From the NCBI GenBank assembly GCA_039807445.1, contig JBDHRG010000002.1:1-58151 (forward strand): a stretch of DNA of 58,151 nt, written 5' to 3'. Positions 23,366 to 33,972 of this stretch are shown piece by piece. Positions within the stretch are counted from its first letter, which is position 1. Each line of letters begins with the position of its first letter. This stretch comes from JBDHRG01 sp039807445 (GTDB taxonomy: Bacteria; Pseudomonadota; Gammaproteobacteria; Competibacterales; Competibacteraceae). Both the position numbers and the translations under genes were made by a program. The notes under the pieces are model-generated. The model had not been told where the DNA came from. It saw only the letters and a list, made by a program, of their open reading frames with translations, and did not search any database.

Positions 23366-23410
23366 TTCCGCTATCATTCGCGCTCCGCCCGCCCCGCTCG
23401 AGTACAAGCG

Positions 23411-26400
23411 ATGCTGCGTTTCCGTGGAAGTCCTGTCCTTTCCGCCTTCCGTCTGGAGAAGCTGCTGGCGGCCGCGCGTGCGCGCGTGCCGGCGCTGGGC
23501 TCGATCTACGCCGAGTACGTGCACTTCGTCGACGGCGCGCTGAGCAGCCATGAGCGCGTGGTGCTCGAGCGCCTGCTCGAGTACGGCCCGGCGGTGGCGG
23601 AGCAGGCCATTGACCGTGAGCCGACGCTGATCGTGGTGCCGCGCCCGGGCACGATCTCGCCGTGGTCGTCGAAGGCGACCGACATCGCGCGCAACTGCGG
23701 GCTGGCGCAGCTCAAACGCATCGAGCGCGGCGTCGCCTGGTGGATCGACGCCGATGCCGACGACCTGGAGGCGCTGAAGCCGCTGCTGCACGACCGCATG
23801 ACCGAAGCCGTGCTCGGCGCCAGCGACGACCCGGCGGTGCTGTTCGCGAGCCACGCGCCGGCGGCGCTGGCGGCGGTCGACGTGCTCGGCGGTGGCCGCG
23901 CCGCGCTCGAGCGCGCCGACGCCGAGCTGGGGCTGGCGCTGTCGGAAGACGAGATCGACTACCTGGTCGACAACTTCACCCGGCTCGGGCGCAACCCGCA
24001 CGACGTCGAGCTGATGATGTTCGCCCAGGCCAACTCCGAGCACTGCCGCCACAAGATCTTCAACGCCGACTGGATCGTCGACGGGCAGCGGCAGGAGCGT
24101 TCGCTGTTCGCGATGATCAGGAACACCCACGCCCACGCCCCCGAGGGCGTGCTGTCGGCGTACAGCGACAACGCCTCGGTGATCGAGGGAAGCCGCGGCG
24201 GGCGCTTCGCCCCCGACCCGGCGAGCGCCGAGTACCGCACCACCGAAGAGCCGCTGCACATCCTGATGAAGGTCGAGACGCACAACCACCCGACGGCGAT
24301 CTCGCCGTTCCCGGGCGCGGCGACCGGCTCGGGCGGCGAGATCCGCGACGAGGGCGCCACCGGGCGCGGCTCGCGGCCCAAGGCCGGGCTGTGCGGCTTC
24401 TCGGTGTCGAACCTGAAGATCCCGGGCTTCGTCCAGCCCTGGGAAACCGACCACGGCAAGCCGGGGCGCATCGCCAGCGCGCTCGACATCATGCTCGAGG
24501 GCCCGATCGGCGCCGCGGCTTTCAACAACGAGTTCGGACGGCCCAACCTGGCCGGCTACTTCCGCACCTTCGAGCAGCCCGATGCCGAGGGCCGGCTGCG
24601 CGGCTACCACAAGCCGATCATGATCGCCGGCGGTCTGGGCAACATCCGTGCGAACCAGATCCACAAGCAGGCGGTGCCGGCGGGGTCCCCGATCGTCGTG
24701 CTCGGCGGCCCGGCGATGCTGATCGGCCTCGGCGGCGGCGCGGCCTCGTCGATGGCGACCGGCGCATCGAGCGAAGACCTCGACTTCGCCTCGGTGCAGC
24801 GCGGCAACCCCGAGATGCAGCGCCGCGCGCAAGAAGTGATCGACCGCTGCGCCGCGCTCGGCGAAGCGAACCCGATCCTGGCGATCCACGACGTCGGCGC
24901 CGGCGGCCTGTCGAACGCGGTGCCCGAGATCGTGCACGGTGCGGGCAAGGGTGGGCGTTTCGAGCTGCGTCAGGTGCCGAGCGACGACCCCGGCATGTCG
25001 CCGATGCAGATCTGGTGCAACGAGGCGCAGGAACGCTACGTGCTCGCAGTCGCCGCCGAGCGGCTCGAGGCCTTCGAGGCGCTGTGCGCGCGCGAGCGCT
25101 GTCCGTACGCGGTGCTGGGCGTGGCCACCGACGAGCAGCGGCTGGTGGTCGAGGACCGCCACTTCGGCAACGCCCCGGTCGACCTGGCTATGGAGGTGCT
25201 GCTCGGCAAGCCGCCGAAGCTGCTGCGCGAGGTGCAGCGCGTGGCGGCGGCGGGCGCGGCGTTCGCGACCGCCGGCATCACGCTCGCTGAGGCGGTCGAG
25301 CGCGTGCTGAAGCTGCCGGCGGTCGCCGACAAGAGCTTTTTGATCACGATCGGCGACCGTTCGGTCGGCGGCCTGGTCGCGCGCGACCAGATGGTCGGCC
25401 CCTGGCAGGTGCCGGTCGCCGACTGCGCGGTCACCGCAACCGGCTTCGACACCGTGACCGGCGAAGCGATGGCGATGGGCGAGCGCACGCCGCTCGCCGT
25501 GCTCGACGCGCCGGCTTCGGGGCGCATGGCGGTCGCCGAGGCCGTCACCAACCTCGCCGCGGCGCGCATCGCCTCGATCCGCGACATACGCCTGTCGGCC
25601 AACTGGATGGCGGCGGCGGGCGCCCCCGGCGAAGACGCGCGGCTGTTCGACACCGTGCGCGCGGTCGGCATGGCGCTGTGCCCGCAGCTGGGGCTGGCGA
25701 TCCCGGTCGGCAAGGATTCGCTGTCGATGCAGACCGTCTGGGCGCAGGGCGGCGAGACGCGCAAGGTGGTCGCGCCGCTGTCGCTGATCGTCTCGGGCTT
25801 CGCGCCGGTGGTCGACGTGCGCGCGACGCTGACGCCGGAACTCAGGCGCGACGCCGGCGATACCGACCTGATCCTGGTCGACCTCGGCCGTGGCAGGAAC
25901 CGCCTCGGCGGTTCGGCGCTGGCGCAGGTGTACGGCGCGCTCGGTGAGGCGGTGCCCGACCTCGATGCGCCGCAGGACCTGCTCGGCTTGTTCGCCGCGG
26001 TGCAGGCGCTGAACGCGGTCGGCAAGCTGCTCGCCTACCACGACCGCTCCGACGGCGGCCTGCTCGCGCTGCTGGCGGAGATGATGTTCGCCGGCGGCAC
26101 CGGCATCAGCGCCATGCTCGATGACCTCGGCGACGACCCGCTGGCGGCGCTGTTCAGCGAAGAGCTGGGTGCGGTGGTGCAGGTGAGGAGCGCCGAGCGC
26201 GACGCGGTGCTGGCGCGCTTCGCCGCCGCCGGGCTGGCCGGCTGCTGCCACGTGATCGGCTGCCCCAGCGGCGACGACCGGCTGACGCTGCGCGCCCGGG
26301 GCGAGGTGCTGTTCAGCCGTACCCGTTCCGAGCTGCGCGCGGCCTGGTCGGAGACCAGCTACCGCCTGCAGGCCTTGCGCGACGAGCCCGGCAGCGCGCG

Positions 26401-27280
26401 CCAGGCCTTCGACGCCGCCTGCGATGCCGCCGACCGGGGGCTGAGCGCGAAGCTCGCCTTCGACCCGACCGATGACCCCGCCGCACCTTTCGTCGCCAGC
26501 GGCGCGCGGCCGCGCGTCGCGGTGCTGCGCGAGCAGGGCGTCAACGGCCAGGTCGAGATGGCGGCGGCCTTCGACCGCGCCGGCTTCGCGGCGGTCGACG
26601 TGCACATGAGCGACATCCTCGGCGGGTGCGTCAGCCTGGCGGACTTCGCCGGCATCGTCGCCTGCGGCGGCTTCTCCTACGGCGACGTGCTCGGCGCCGG
26701 CGAAGGCTGGGCCAAGTCGATCCTGTTCAACGTGCGCGCGCGCGACGAGTTCGCGGCGTTCTTCGCCCGCAGCGACAGCTTCGGCCTCGGCGTCTGCAAC
26801 GGCTGCCAGATGATGTCGAACCTGCACGAGCTGATCCAGGGCGCCGAGCTGTGGCCGCACTTCGTGCGCAACCGGGTCGAGCAGTTCGAGGCGCGGCTCG
26901 GTCTGGTCGAAGTGCTGCCGAGCCCCTCGCTGTTCTTCGCCGGCATGGCGGGCTCGGTGCTGCCGATCGCGGTCGCGCACGGCGAGGGCCGCGCCGAGTT
27001 CCGCGCCGACAGCGGGCCGCGCAAAGCGCTCGCCGCCGAGCTGGTGACGCTGCGCTACGTCGACAACCGTCACCGGCCGACCGAAGCCTACCCGGCCAAC
27101 CCCAACGGCTCGCCCGAGGGCATCACCGGGCTGACGACGCGCGACGGCCGCTTCACGATCACGATGCCGCACCCCGAGCGCACGCTGCGAACGCTCAACT
27201 TCTCGTGGGCGCCGAAGGCTTGGCCGGAAGCGAGCCCCTGGCTGCGCCTGTTCCGCAACGCGCGCCAGTGGCTGGGCTGA
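23411..27280 (+). CDS. purL: Phosphoribosylformylglycinamidine synthase PurL (single-chain)
   Basis: A 1289-residue enzyme, the normal size of the large single-chain PurL of Gram-negative bacteria (E. coli 1295). The N-terminal PurS-like part is followed by two AIR-synthase-like halves (for example NSEHCRHKIFNADW, VETHNHPTAISPFPGAATGS, IHDVGAGGLSNA) and the C-terminal glutaminase with the nucleophile in GVCNGCQMMSNL near residue 1129 and the closing TMPHPERT. It converts FGAR to FGAM using ATP and glutamine in purine synthesis. The ATG at 23411 was chosen by family N-terminus (MLRFRGSPVLSAFR); the frame is open far upstream without resemblance. Confidence 0.97.
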   Translation: MLRFRGSPVLSAFRLEKLLAAARARVPALGSIYAEYVHFVDGALSSHERVVLERLLEYGPAVAEQAIDREPTLIVVPRPGTISPWSSKATDIARNCGLAQLKRIERGVAWWIDADADDLEALKPLLHDRMTEAVLGASDDPAVLFASHAPAALAAVDVLGGGRAALERADAELGLALSEDEIDYLVDNFTRLGRNPHDVELMMFAQANSEHCRHKIFNADWIVDGQRQERSLFAMIRNTHAHAPEGVLSAYSDNASVIEGSRGGRFAPDPASAEYRTTEEPLHILMKVETHNHPTAISPFPGAATGSGGEIRDEGATGRGSRPKAGLCGFSVSNLKIPGFVQPWETDHGKPGRIASALDIMLEGPIGAAAFNNEFGRPNLAGYFRTFEQPDAEGRLRGYHKPIMIAGGLGNIRANQIHKQAVPAGSPIVVLGGPAMLIGLGGGAASSMATGASSEDLDFASVQRGNPEMQRRAQEVIDRCAALGEANPILAIHDVGAGGLSNAVPEIVHGAGKGGRFELRQVPSDDPGMSPMQIWCNEAQERYVLAVAAERLEAFEALCARERCPYAVLGVATDEQRLVVEDRHFGNAPVDLAMEVLLGKPPKLLREVQRVAAAGAAFATAGITLAEAVERVLKLPAVADKSFLITIGDRSVGGLVARDQMVGPWQVPVADCAVTATGFDTVTGEAMAMGERTPLAVLDAPASGRMAVAEAVTNLAAARIASIRDIRLSANWMAAAGAPGEDARLFDTVRAVGMALCPQLGLAIPVGKDSLSMQTVWAQGGETRKVVAPLSLIVSGFAPVVDVRATLTPELRRDAGDTDLILVDLGRGRNRLGGSALAQVYGALGEAVPDLDAPQDLLGLFAAVQALNAVGKLLAYHDRSDGGLLALLAEMMFAGGTGISAMLDDLGDDPLAALFSEELGAVVQVRSAERDAVLARFAAAGLAGCCHVIGCPSGDDRLTLRARGEVLFSRTRSELRAAWSETSYRLQALRDEPGSARQAFDAACDAADRGLSAKLAFDPTDDPAAPFVASGARPRVAVLREQGVNGQVEMAAAFDRAGFAAVDVHMSDILGGCVSLADFAGIVACGGFSYGDVLGAGEGWAKSILFNVRARDEFAAFFARSDSFGLGVCNGCQMMSNLHELIQGAELWPHFVRNRVEQFEARLGLVEVLPSPSLFFAGMAGSVLPIAVAHGEGRAEFRADSGPRKALAAELVTLRYVDNRHRPTEAYPANPNGSPEGITGLTTRDGRFTITMPHPERTLRTLNFSWAPKAWPEASPWLRLFRNARQWLG

Positions 27281-27328
27281 GCGATAAAGGGTGGTCTGCC
27301 GGAGCCTGCGGAACAGGTGGAACCCGGC

Positions 27329-28234
27329 TCAGCTTCGCTTCGCCAGCACCGCTTTCGCGACCTTCGAGCCGGTCTCGCGGCCGAGCTGCTCGCTGATCCA
27401 GGCGCCGGTGTCGACCAGCGCGTCGAGGTCGACGCCGGTGGCGATGCCCAGGCCGTGCAGCAGATAGACGACGTCTTCGGTGGCGACGTTGCCCGAGGCG
27501 CCCTTGGCGTAGGGGCAGCCGCCGAGGCCGGCGACCGAGGCGTCGGCTACGGCGACGCCTTCGTCGAGCACGGCGTACAGGTTGGCCGCGGCCATGCCGT
27601 AGGTGTCGTGGAAGTGCGCGGCCAAGTGGTCGACCGGCACGACTCCGGCGACCGCGCGCACCATCGCGCGGGCCTGCTCGGGGGTGCCGACGCCGATGGT
27701 GTCGCCGAGCGAGACCTCGTAGCAGCCCATCCGCTGCAGCTCGAGCGCGACGCGCGCGACCGCGGCCGGGGCGATCGCACCCTCATAGGGGCAGCCGAGC
27801 ACGCACGAGACGTAGCCGCGCACGCGCACGCCGGCCGCCTGCGCGGCCGCCATCAGTGGCACGAAGCGCTCCAGGCTCTCGGCGATCGAGCAGTTGATGT
27901 TCTTCTGCGAAAAGCTCTCGCTGGCGGCGGCGAACACCGCGACCTCGTCGGCGCCGGCGGCGCGCGCAGCCTCGAAGCCCTTCAGGTTCGGGGTCAGCAC
28001 CGGGTAGGCGACGCCGGGCTTGCGCTTGACGCCGGTCAGCACCTCGGTGGCGTCGGCCATCTGCGGCACCCACTTGGGCGAGACGAAGCTGGTGGCCTCG
28101 ACCACCGGCAGCCCGGCGGCGGCGAGGCGCTCGATCAGCTCGATCTTGACCGCGGCGGGGACCAGGGTCTTTTCGTTCTGCAGCCCGTCGCGCGGGCCGA
28201 CTTCGACGATCTTGACCTTGCTCGGCAGGCTCAT
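27329..28234 (-). CDS. liuE: Hydroxymethylglutaryl-CoA lyase
   Basis: A 301-residue TIM-barrel lyase of the DRE-TIM family. Signatures: VGPRDGLQNE (catalytic Arg and metal Asp), SFVSPKWVPQMAD, HFHDTYGMAAAN (metal-binding His-x-His) and the HMG-CoA-lyase loop GLGGCPYAKGASGNVATED with the reactive cysteine. It splits HMG-CoA into acetyl-CoA and acetoacetate, the last step of the leucine pathway. It is the last gene of the liu operon, separated from maoC by an inserted toxin-antitoxin module. The toxin stop lies 15 bases before its start. Confidence 0.95.
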   Translation of the reverse strand: MSLPSKVKIVEVGPRDGLQNEKTLVPAAVKIELIERLAAAGLPVVEATSFVSPKWVPQMADATEVLTGVKRKPGVAYPVLTPNLKGFEAARAAGADEVAVFAAASESFSQKNINCSIAESLERFVPLMAAAQAAGVRVRGYVSCVLGCPYEGAIAPAAVARVALELQRMGCYEVSLGDTIGVGTPEQARAMVRAVAGVVPVDHLAAHFHDTYGMAAANLYAVLDEGVAVADASVAGLGGCPYAKGASGNVATEDVVYLLHGLGIATGVDLDALVDTGAWISEQLGRETGSKVAKAVLAKRS

Positions 28235-28249
28235 GTTCGCTCTCCTCGT

Positions 28250-28525
28250 TCAGTAGACTTCGTCGTGGTCGCTGACGTTGATCAGGATGATCTCGTGCTC
28301 GCGGAACATCAGCTCGAGCGTGATCCGGTAGCTGAGGTTGATCGACACCGAGTGCAATCCCTGCAGCCGTCCCGACAAGGCGTGCAGGCGCAGCGAGGGG
28401 TGGTGCGGGTTCAGCTCGAGCAGTTTCAGCGTCTTCTCGTAGGTGCGGACCATGTCCGGATGGCGCTTCAGGAAACGAATGGCACGGCGGTTGTAGCTCT
28501 CGGTGAAGACCAGCCTATACGCCAT
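28250..28525 (-). CDS. RelE/YafQ-like type II toxin
   Basis: A 91-residue RelE-superfamily protein (YRLVFTESYNRRAIRFLKRH, then LHALSGRLQGLHSVSINLSY, RITLELMF and a final LINVSDHDEVY). The LSG-x-L, YRI and terminal GxHDxVY-like pattern is that of the YafQ/HigB-RelE plasmid-type toxins, which cut mRNA on the ribosome. It overlaps the antitoxin gene by 11 bases. It sits within the liu operon, between maoC and the HMG-CoA lyase gene, in the same orientation. Confidence 0.85.
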   Translation of the reverse strand: MAYRLVFTESYNRRAIRFLKRHPDMVRTYEKTLKLLELNPHHPSLRLHALSGRLQGLHSVSINLSYRITLELMFREHEIILINVSDHDEVY

Positions 28526-28772
28526 CGCTGACCCGCTTGACGTGGGCTTCGACCGACTCGTCGACCACCCGGCCAGCGGCGATGTCGGCCTGCGCCTGCA
28601 GCAGCGCCGCTTCCAGCTCGCACTCGCGCAGGTACTGGTAGTGCTCGAGCTCCATCACCACGAAGCGCTTGCGACCGCGGACCGTGATCGTCGCTTCGGG
28701 CTCGTCCTGCAAGGCTGCCTCGAGCGCCGAAACGCCGCGCGTCTTCAGCTCGTTGGCGCTGATCGTGCTCAT
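28515..28772 (-). CDS. Phd/YefM-type antitoxin
   Basis: An 85-residue antitoxin with the Phd/YefM N-terminal fold (STISANELKTRGVSALEAAL, ATITVRGRKRFVVMELEHYQ, YLRECELEAALLQAQADIAA) and a toxin-binding C-terminal tail. The last bases overlap the toxin start, giving translational coupling. It should neutralise the RelE-like toxin at 28250 and repress the promoter at 28773-28811. Confidence 0.83.
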   Translation of the reverse strand: MSTISANELKTRGVSALEAALQDEPEATITVRGRKRFVVMELEHYQYLRECELEAALLQAQADIAAGRVVDESVEAHVKRVSDGV

Positions 28773-28811
28773 GATCGTGCTCTCTGCCGCACTGTCGATC
28801 GCACGATCATA
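28773..28811 (-). promoter_or_regulatory. Promoter and operator of the phd/relE-like module
   Basis: On the minus strand a TATGAT -10 box (28806-28811) lies at the edge of an inverted repeat GATCGTGC (28773-28780)/GCACGATC (28801-28808). The first arm touches the antitoxin start codon, and a third copy of GATCGTGC lies at 28761-28768 inside the gene. This is the usual layout of autoregulated antitoxin operators. No clear -35 box. Confidence 0.6.
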
Positions 28812-28820
28812 GCGTGCCCT

Positions 28821-29279
28821 TCAGCCCGATGCTGCGTCGCGCGCCTCGACCCAGCAGTTCGGTTCGATCACGGCGACGGTGTCGCCGTGCTGGTTGCGCG
28901 TGGTCCAGCGCACCTTGACCACGCCCCAGCCGGGGCGCGAGCGCGAAGGCGTGACCTCGAGCACCTCGATCGTCACGCGCAGCCGGTCGCCGGGGCGTAC
29001 CGGCCTGGGCCACTGGATACCGTTGACGCCGAGACCGACCTGGCCGTTGGCGATCTTCAGCCCCGAGCGCACCACCAGCCCCATCGTCAGCGCCGAGGTG
29101 TGCCAGCCGCTCGCCGCCAGCCCGCTGAACATCGTGCCCTTCGCCGCTTCGGGGTCGGTATGGAAGAGCTGCGGATCGAACTGGCGCGCAAAGTCGATGA
29201 TCATCGCCTCGGTGACGGTGATCGACTCGGTCTCGAAGCGCTGGCCGGGGGTGAAGTCTTCCAGGTAGTGGACGGTCAT
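28821..29279 (-). CDS. MaoC-family hydratase/dehydratase
   Basis: A 152-residue hot-dog-fold protein. The catalytic Asp/His hydratase motif is in FARQFDPQLFHTDPEAAKGT and SGLAASGWHTSALTM; the rest (VRPGDRLRVTIEVLEVTPSR) is typical of single MaoC domains. It hydrates enoyl-CoA or dehydrates 3-hydroxyacyl-CoA. In the liu operon it may work on side products or another branched enoyl-CoA, as liuC already covers methylglutaconyl-CoA. It lies 10 bases after liuD and before the toxin-antitoxin module. Confidence 0.82.
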   Translation of the reverse strand: MTVHYLEDFTPGQRFETESITVTEAMIIDFARQFDPQLFHTDPEAAKGTMFSGLAASGWHTSALTMGLVVRSGLKIANGQVGLGVNGIQWPRPVRPGDRLRVTIEVLEVTPSRSRPGWGVVKVRWTTRNQHGDTVAVIEPNCWVEARDAASG

Positions 29280-29289
29280 GGGGGCGCGC

Positions 29290-31290
<2,001 letters not shown>

Positions 31291-31339
31291 CGGGTTCTCC
31301 CCGGGTTGTCGTTGTGTTCGGTCTTTCCCTCCTCCTCGA

Positions 31340-31430
31340 CGGGGGAGGGTCAGGGTGGGGGTGGGACCGTTGGGCACTGCCGCCATCTACCCCCACCCCA
31401 ACCCTCCCCCGCAAGGGGGGAGGGAGAGGG
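31340..31430. repeat. G-rich/C-rich double hairpin (liuC-liuD gap)
   Basis: GGGGGAGGGTCAGGGTGGGG (from 31340) faces CCCACCCCAACCCTCCCCC (near 31392-31410), and CCCTCCCCC-GCAA-GGGGGGAGGG follows directly as a second stem. This resembles a widespread intergenic proteobacterial repeat and differs in unit length from the heptamer family. Confidence 0.6.
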
Positions 31431-31435
31431 TGACG

Positions 31436-32224
31436 TCATCCGCCGATCCAGCCGGGCTTGCGCTTGTTCAGGAACGCCGACAAGCCTTCGCGGCCCTCGT
31501 CCGAGGCGCGGATCGTCGCGATGCGCCGGGCGGTATCTTCGATCATGTCGACGTCGATCGGTCCGCGCGACACATCGCGCGCCAGGCGCTTGGCTTCGCG
31601 CATCGCCTGCGGGCCGTTGCCGGCCAGCGCTTTCAGGATCTCGGCCAGCTTGGCGTCGAGCGTCGCGTGCGGCACGACTTCGTGCACCAGGCCGATGCGC
31701 TGCGCCTCGTAGGCGTCGAAGCGCTCGGCGCTGACGAAGTAGCGCCGCGCCTGGCGCTCGCCGATCGCGGCGACGACGTACGGCGAAATCACCGCCGGGA
31801 TCAGCCCGAGCTTGACCTCGGACAGGCAGAAGCTCGCGGTCTCGGCGGCGATCGCGATGTCGCAGCACGCGACCAGGCCGACGCCGCCGCCGTAGGCCGG
31901 CCCCTGGACCCGGGCGATCACCGGCTTGGGCAGCGCGTAGATGGTGCGCATCAGTCCGGCCAGCCCGCGGGCGTCGTCGAGGTTCTGCTCGAGGCCGTAG
32001 TCGGCCATGCGCCGCATCCAGTTCAGGTCGGCACCGGCGGAGAAACTCTTGCCGTTGGCTGCGAGCACCACCACGCGCACCGCCGGGTCCTCGCCGAGGC
32101 GTTCGAATTCAGCGCTCAGCTCAGCGATCAGCGCGTCGTCGAAGGCGTTGTGCAGCTCGGGGCGGTTCAGCGTCAGCGTCGCCACGCCCTCGTGGTGCTG
32201 GGTCAGGATCGTCGGGTCGCTCAT
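31436..32224 (-). CDS. liuC: Methylglutaconyl-CoA hydratase (enoyl-CoA hydratase family)
   Basis: A 262-residue crotonase-fold enzyme. The oxyanion-hole segments are GKSFSAGADLNWMRRMADYG and VQGPAYGGGVGLVACCDIAI, with SEVKLGLIPAVISPYV after. ADLNWMR is characteristic of methylglutaconyl-CoA hydratases (LiuC/AUH type). It hydrates 3-methylglutaconyl-CoA to HMG-CoA. It lies between liuB and liuD, as in known liu operons, with hairpin repeats in both gaps. Confidence 0.92.
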   Translation of the reverse strand: MSDPTILTQHHEGVATLTLNRPELHNAFDDALIAELSAEFERLGEDPAVRVVVLAANGKSFSAGADLNWMRRMADYGLEQNLDDARGLAGLMRTIYALPKPVIARVQGPAYGGGVGLVACCDIAIAAETASFCLSEVKLGLIPAVISPYVVAAIGERQARRYFVSAERFDAYEAQRIGLVHEVVPHATLDAKLAEILKALAGNGPQAMREAKRLARDVSRGPIDVDMIEDTARRIATIRASDEGREGLSAFLNKRKPGWIGG

Positions 32225-32242
32225 GGATTCTGCTTCCGTTCA

Positions 32243-32332
32243 CGAGGTGAAGAGTGAGGTGTGAGGAGTGAGGGGAAAGGCATCAGGAGGGGGCATCTTT
32301 CCCCCTCACTCCTCACCCCTTACCCCTCACTC
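32243..32332. repeat. Heptamer-repeat hairpin, copy 5 (liuB-liuC gap)
   Basis: Left arm GAAGAGT-GAGGTGT-GAGGAGT-GAGGGGA (about 32249-32276), right arm CCCCCTCACTCCTCACCCCT (from 32301) continuing TACCCCTCACTC. It fills the liuB-liuC gap. Confidence 0.65.
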
Positions 32333-32337
32333 GTGCA

Positions 32338-33945
32338 TCACATCCGGAATACGCCGAAATCGGTCTTCTCGATCGGCGCGTTCAGCGCCGCCGACAGGCC
32401 CAGCCCCAGCACCATGCGCGTGTCGGCCGGGTCGATCACGCCGTCGTCCCACAGCCGCGCGCTGGCGTAGTAGGGGTGGCCCTGGGTCTCGTACTGCTCG
32501 CGGATCGGCGCCTTGAAGGCTTCCTCGTCCTCCAGGCTCCAGCGGCTGCCCTTGCGCTCGATGCCTTCGCGGCGCACCTGCGCCAGCACGCCGGCCGCCT
32601 GCTCGCCGCCCATCACCGAGATGCGGGCGTTGGGCCACATCCACAGGAAGCGCGGGCTGTAGGCGCGCCCGCACATGCCGTAGTTGCCGGCGCCGAAGGA
32701 GCCGCCGATCAGCACGGTCAGCTTGGGCACCTGGGCGCAGGCGACCGCGGTCACCATCTTCGCGCCGTGCTTGGCGATGCCCTCGTTCTCGTACTTGCGC
32801 CCGACCATGAAGCCGGTGATGTTCTGCAGGAACACCAGCGGGATGCCGCGCTGCGCGCACAGCTCGACGAAGTGCGCACCCTTGAGCGCGGCTTCCGCGA
32901 ACAGCACCCCGTTGTTGGCGACGATCCCCACCGGGTAGCCGAAGATGTGCGCGAAGCCGCACACCAGCGTGGTGCCGTAGAGGGCCTTGAACTCGTCGAA
33001 CTCGGAGCCGTCGACCAGGCGCGCGATCACTTCGCGCACGTCGAACGGCTTGCGCGTGTCGGCCGGGATCACGCCGTGGATTTCGCGCGGCGCGTACAGC
33101 GGGTCGCGCGGATCGCGCAGGCTCACGCCCGGGCGCTTGACGCGGTTGAGGTTGGCGACGACCTTGCGCGCCAGCCCCAGCGCATGGGCGTCGTTGAGCG
33201 CGTAGTGGTCGGTGACGCCCGAGGTGCGGCAATGCACGTCGCCGCCGCCGAGGTCCTCGGCGCTGACCACTTCGCCGGTGGCGGCCTTCACCAGCGGCGG
33301 GCCGGCGAGGAAGATCGTGCCCTGCTTGCCGACGATGATCGACTCGTCGGCCATCGCCGGCACGTAGGCACCGCCGGCGGTGCACGAACCCATCACCACC
33401 GCGATCTGCGGGATGCCGCGCGCCGACAGGTTGGCCTGGTTGTAGAAGATGCGGCCGAAGTGCTCGCGGTCGGGGAACACCTCGTCCTGGTTGGGCAGGT
33501 TGGCGCCGCCCGAGTCGACCAGGTAGATGCACGGCAGCGCGTTCTGCGCGGCGATCTCCTGCGCGCGCAAGTGTTTCTTGACCGTCATCGGGTAATAGGT
33601 GCCGCCCTTGACCGTCGCGTCGTTGGCAACGATCACACATTCCTGCCCCTGCACGCGGCCGATGCCGGTGATGATGCCGGCGGCCGGGATGTCGTCGTCG
33701 TACATGCCGTGTGCGGCGAGCTGCGACAGCTCGAGGAAGGGAGAACCTACGTCGAGCAGCGCGCGGATGCGGTCGCGCGGCAGCAGCTTGCCGCGCGCGG
33801 TGTGGCGCGCGCGCGCCTCGGCGCCGCCGCCGAGCTTGATTCGCGTGACCTGCTCGCGCAGGTCGGCGACCAGCGCGCCCATGCGCTCGGCGTTGCCGCG
33901 GAAGTCCTCGGCCCGGGGGTTGAGCTTGCTCTTGATGACGTTCAT
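32338..33945 (-). CDS. liuB: Methylcrotonyl-CoA carboxylase beta (carboxyltransferase) subunit
   Basis: A 535-residue carboxyltransferase subunit of the acyl-CoA carboxylase family. Typical motifs: RDRIRALLDVGSPFLELSQL, YLVDSGGANLPNQDEVFPDR, MGSCTAGGAYVPAMADESII, GAKMVTAVACAQVPKLTVLI and GGSFGAGNYGMCGRAYSPRF. It is full length and has the crotonyl-type features of MCC rather than propionyl-CoA carboxylase. It transfers CO2 from biotin on LiuD to 3-methylcrotonyl-CoA. It lies 27 bases after the acyl-CoA dehydrogenase. Confidence 0.95.
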   Translation of the reverse strand: MNVIKSKLNPRAEDFRGNAERMGALVADLREQVTRIKLGGGAEARARHTARGKLLPRDRIRALLDVGSPFLELSQLAAHGMYDDDIPAAGIITGIGRVQGQECVIVANDATVKGGTYYPMTVKKHLRAQEIAAQNALPCIYLVDSGGANLPNQDEVFPDREHFGRIFYNQANLSARGIPQIAVVMGSCTAGGAYVPAMADESIIVGKQGTIFLAGPPLVKAATGEVVSAEDLGGGDVHCRTSGVTDHYALNDAHALGLARKVVANLNRVKRPGVSLRDPRDPLYAPREIHGVIPADTRKPFDVREVIARLVDGSEFDEFKALYGTTLVCGFAHIFGYPVGIVANNGVLFAEAALKGAHFVELCAQRGIPLVFLQNITGFMVGRKYENEGIAKHGAKMVTAVACAQVPKLTVLIGGSFGAGNYGMCGRAYSPRFLWMWPNARISVMGGEQAAGVLAQVRREGIERKGSRWSLEDEEAFKAPIREQYETQGHPYYASARLWDDGVIDPADTRMVLGLGLSAALNAPIEKTDFGVFRM

Positions 33946-33972
33946 GCCGGCAGGTTCCTTCCGGGCAGAGGG

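Noticed and set aside
22469..23410. Long open frame running into purL from upstream
   Set aside because: It overlaps mtfA in another frame, shows no family resemblance and is Arg/Ala-rich as expected for GC-rich shadow frames. PurL begins at 23411.
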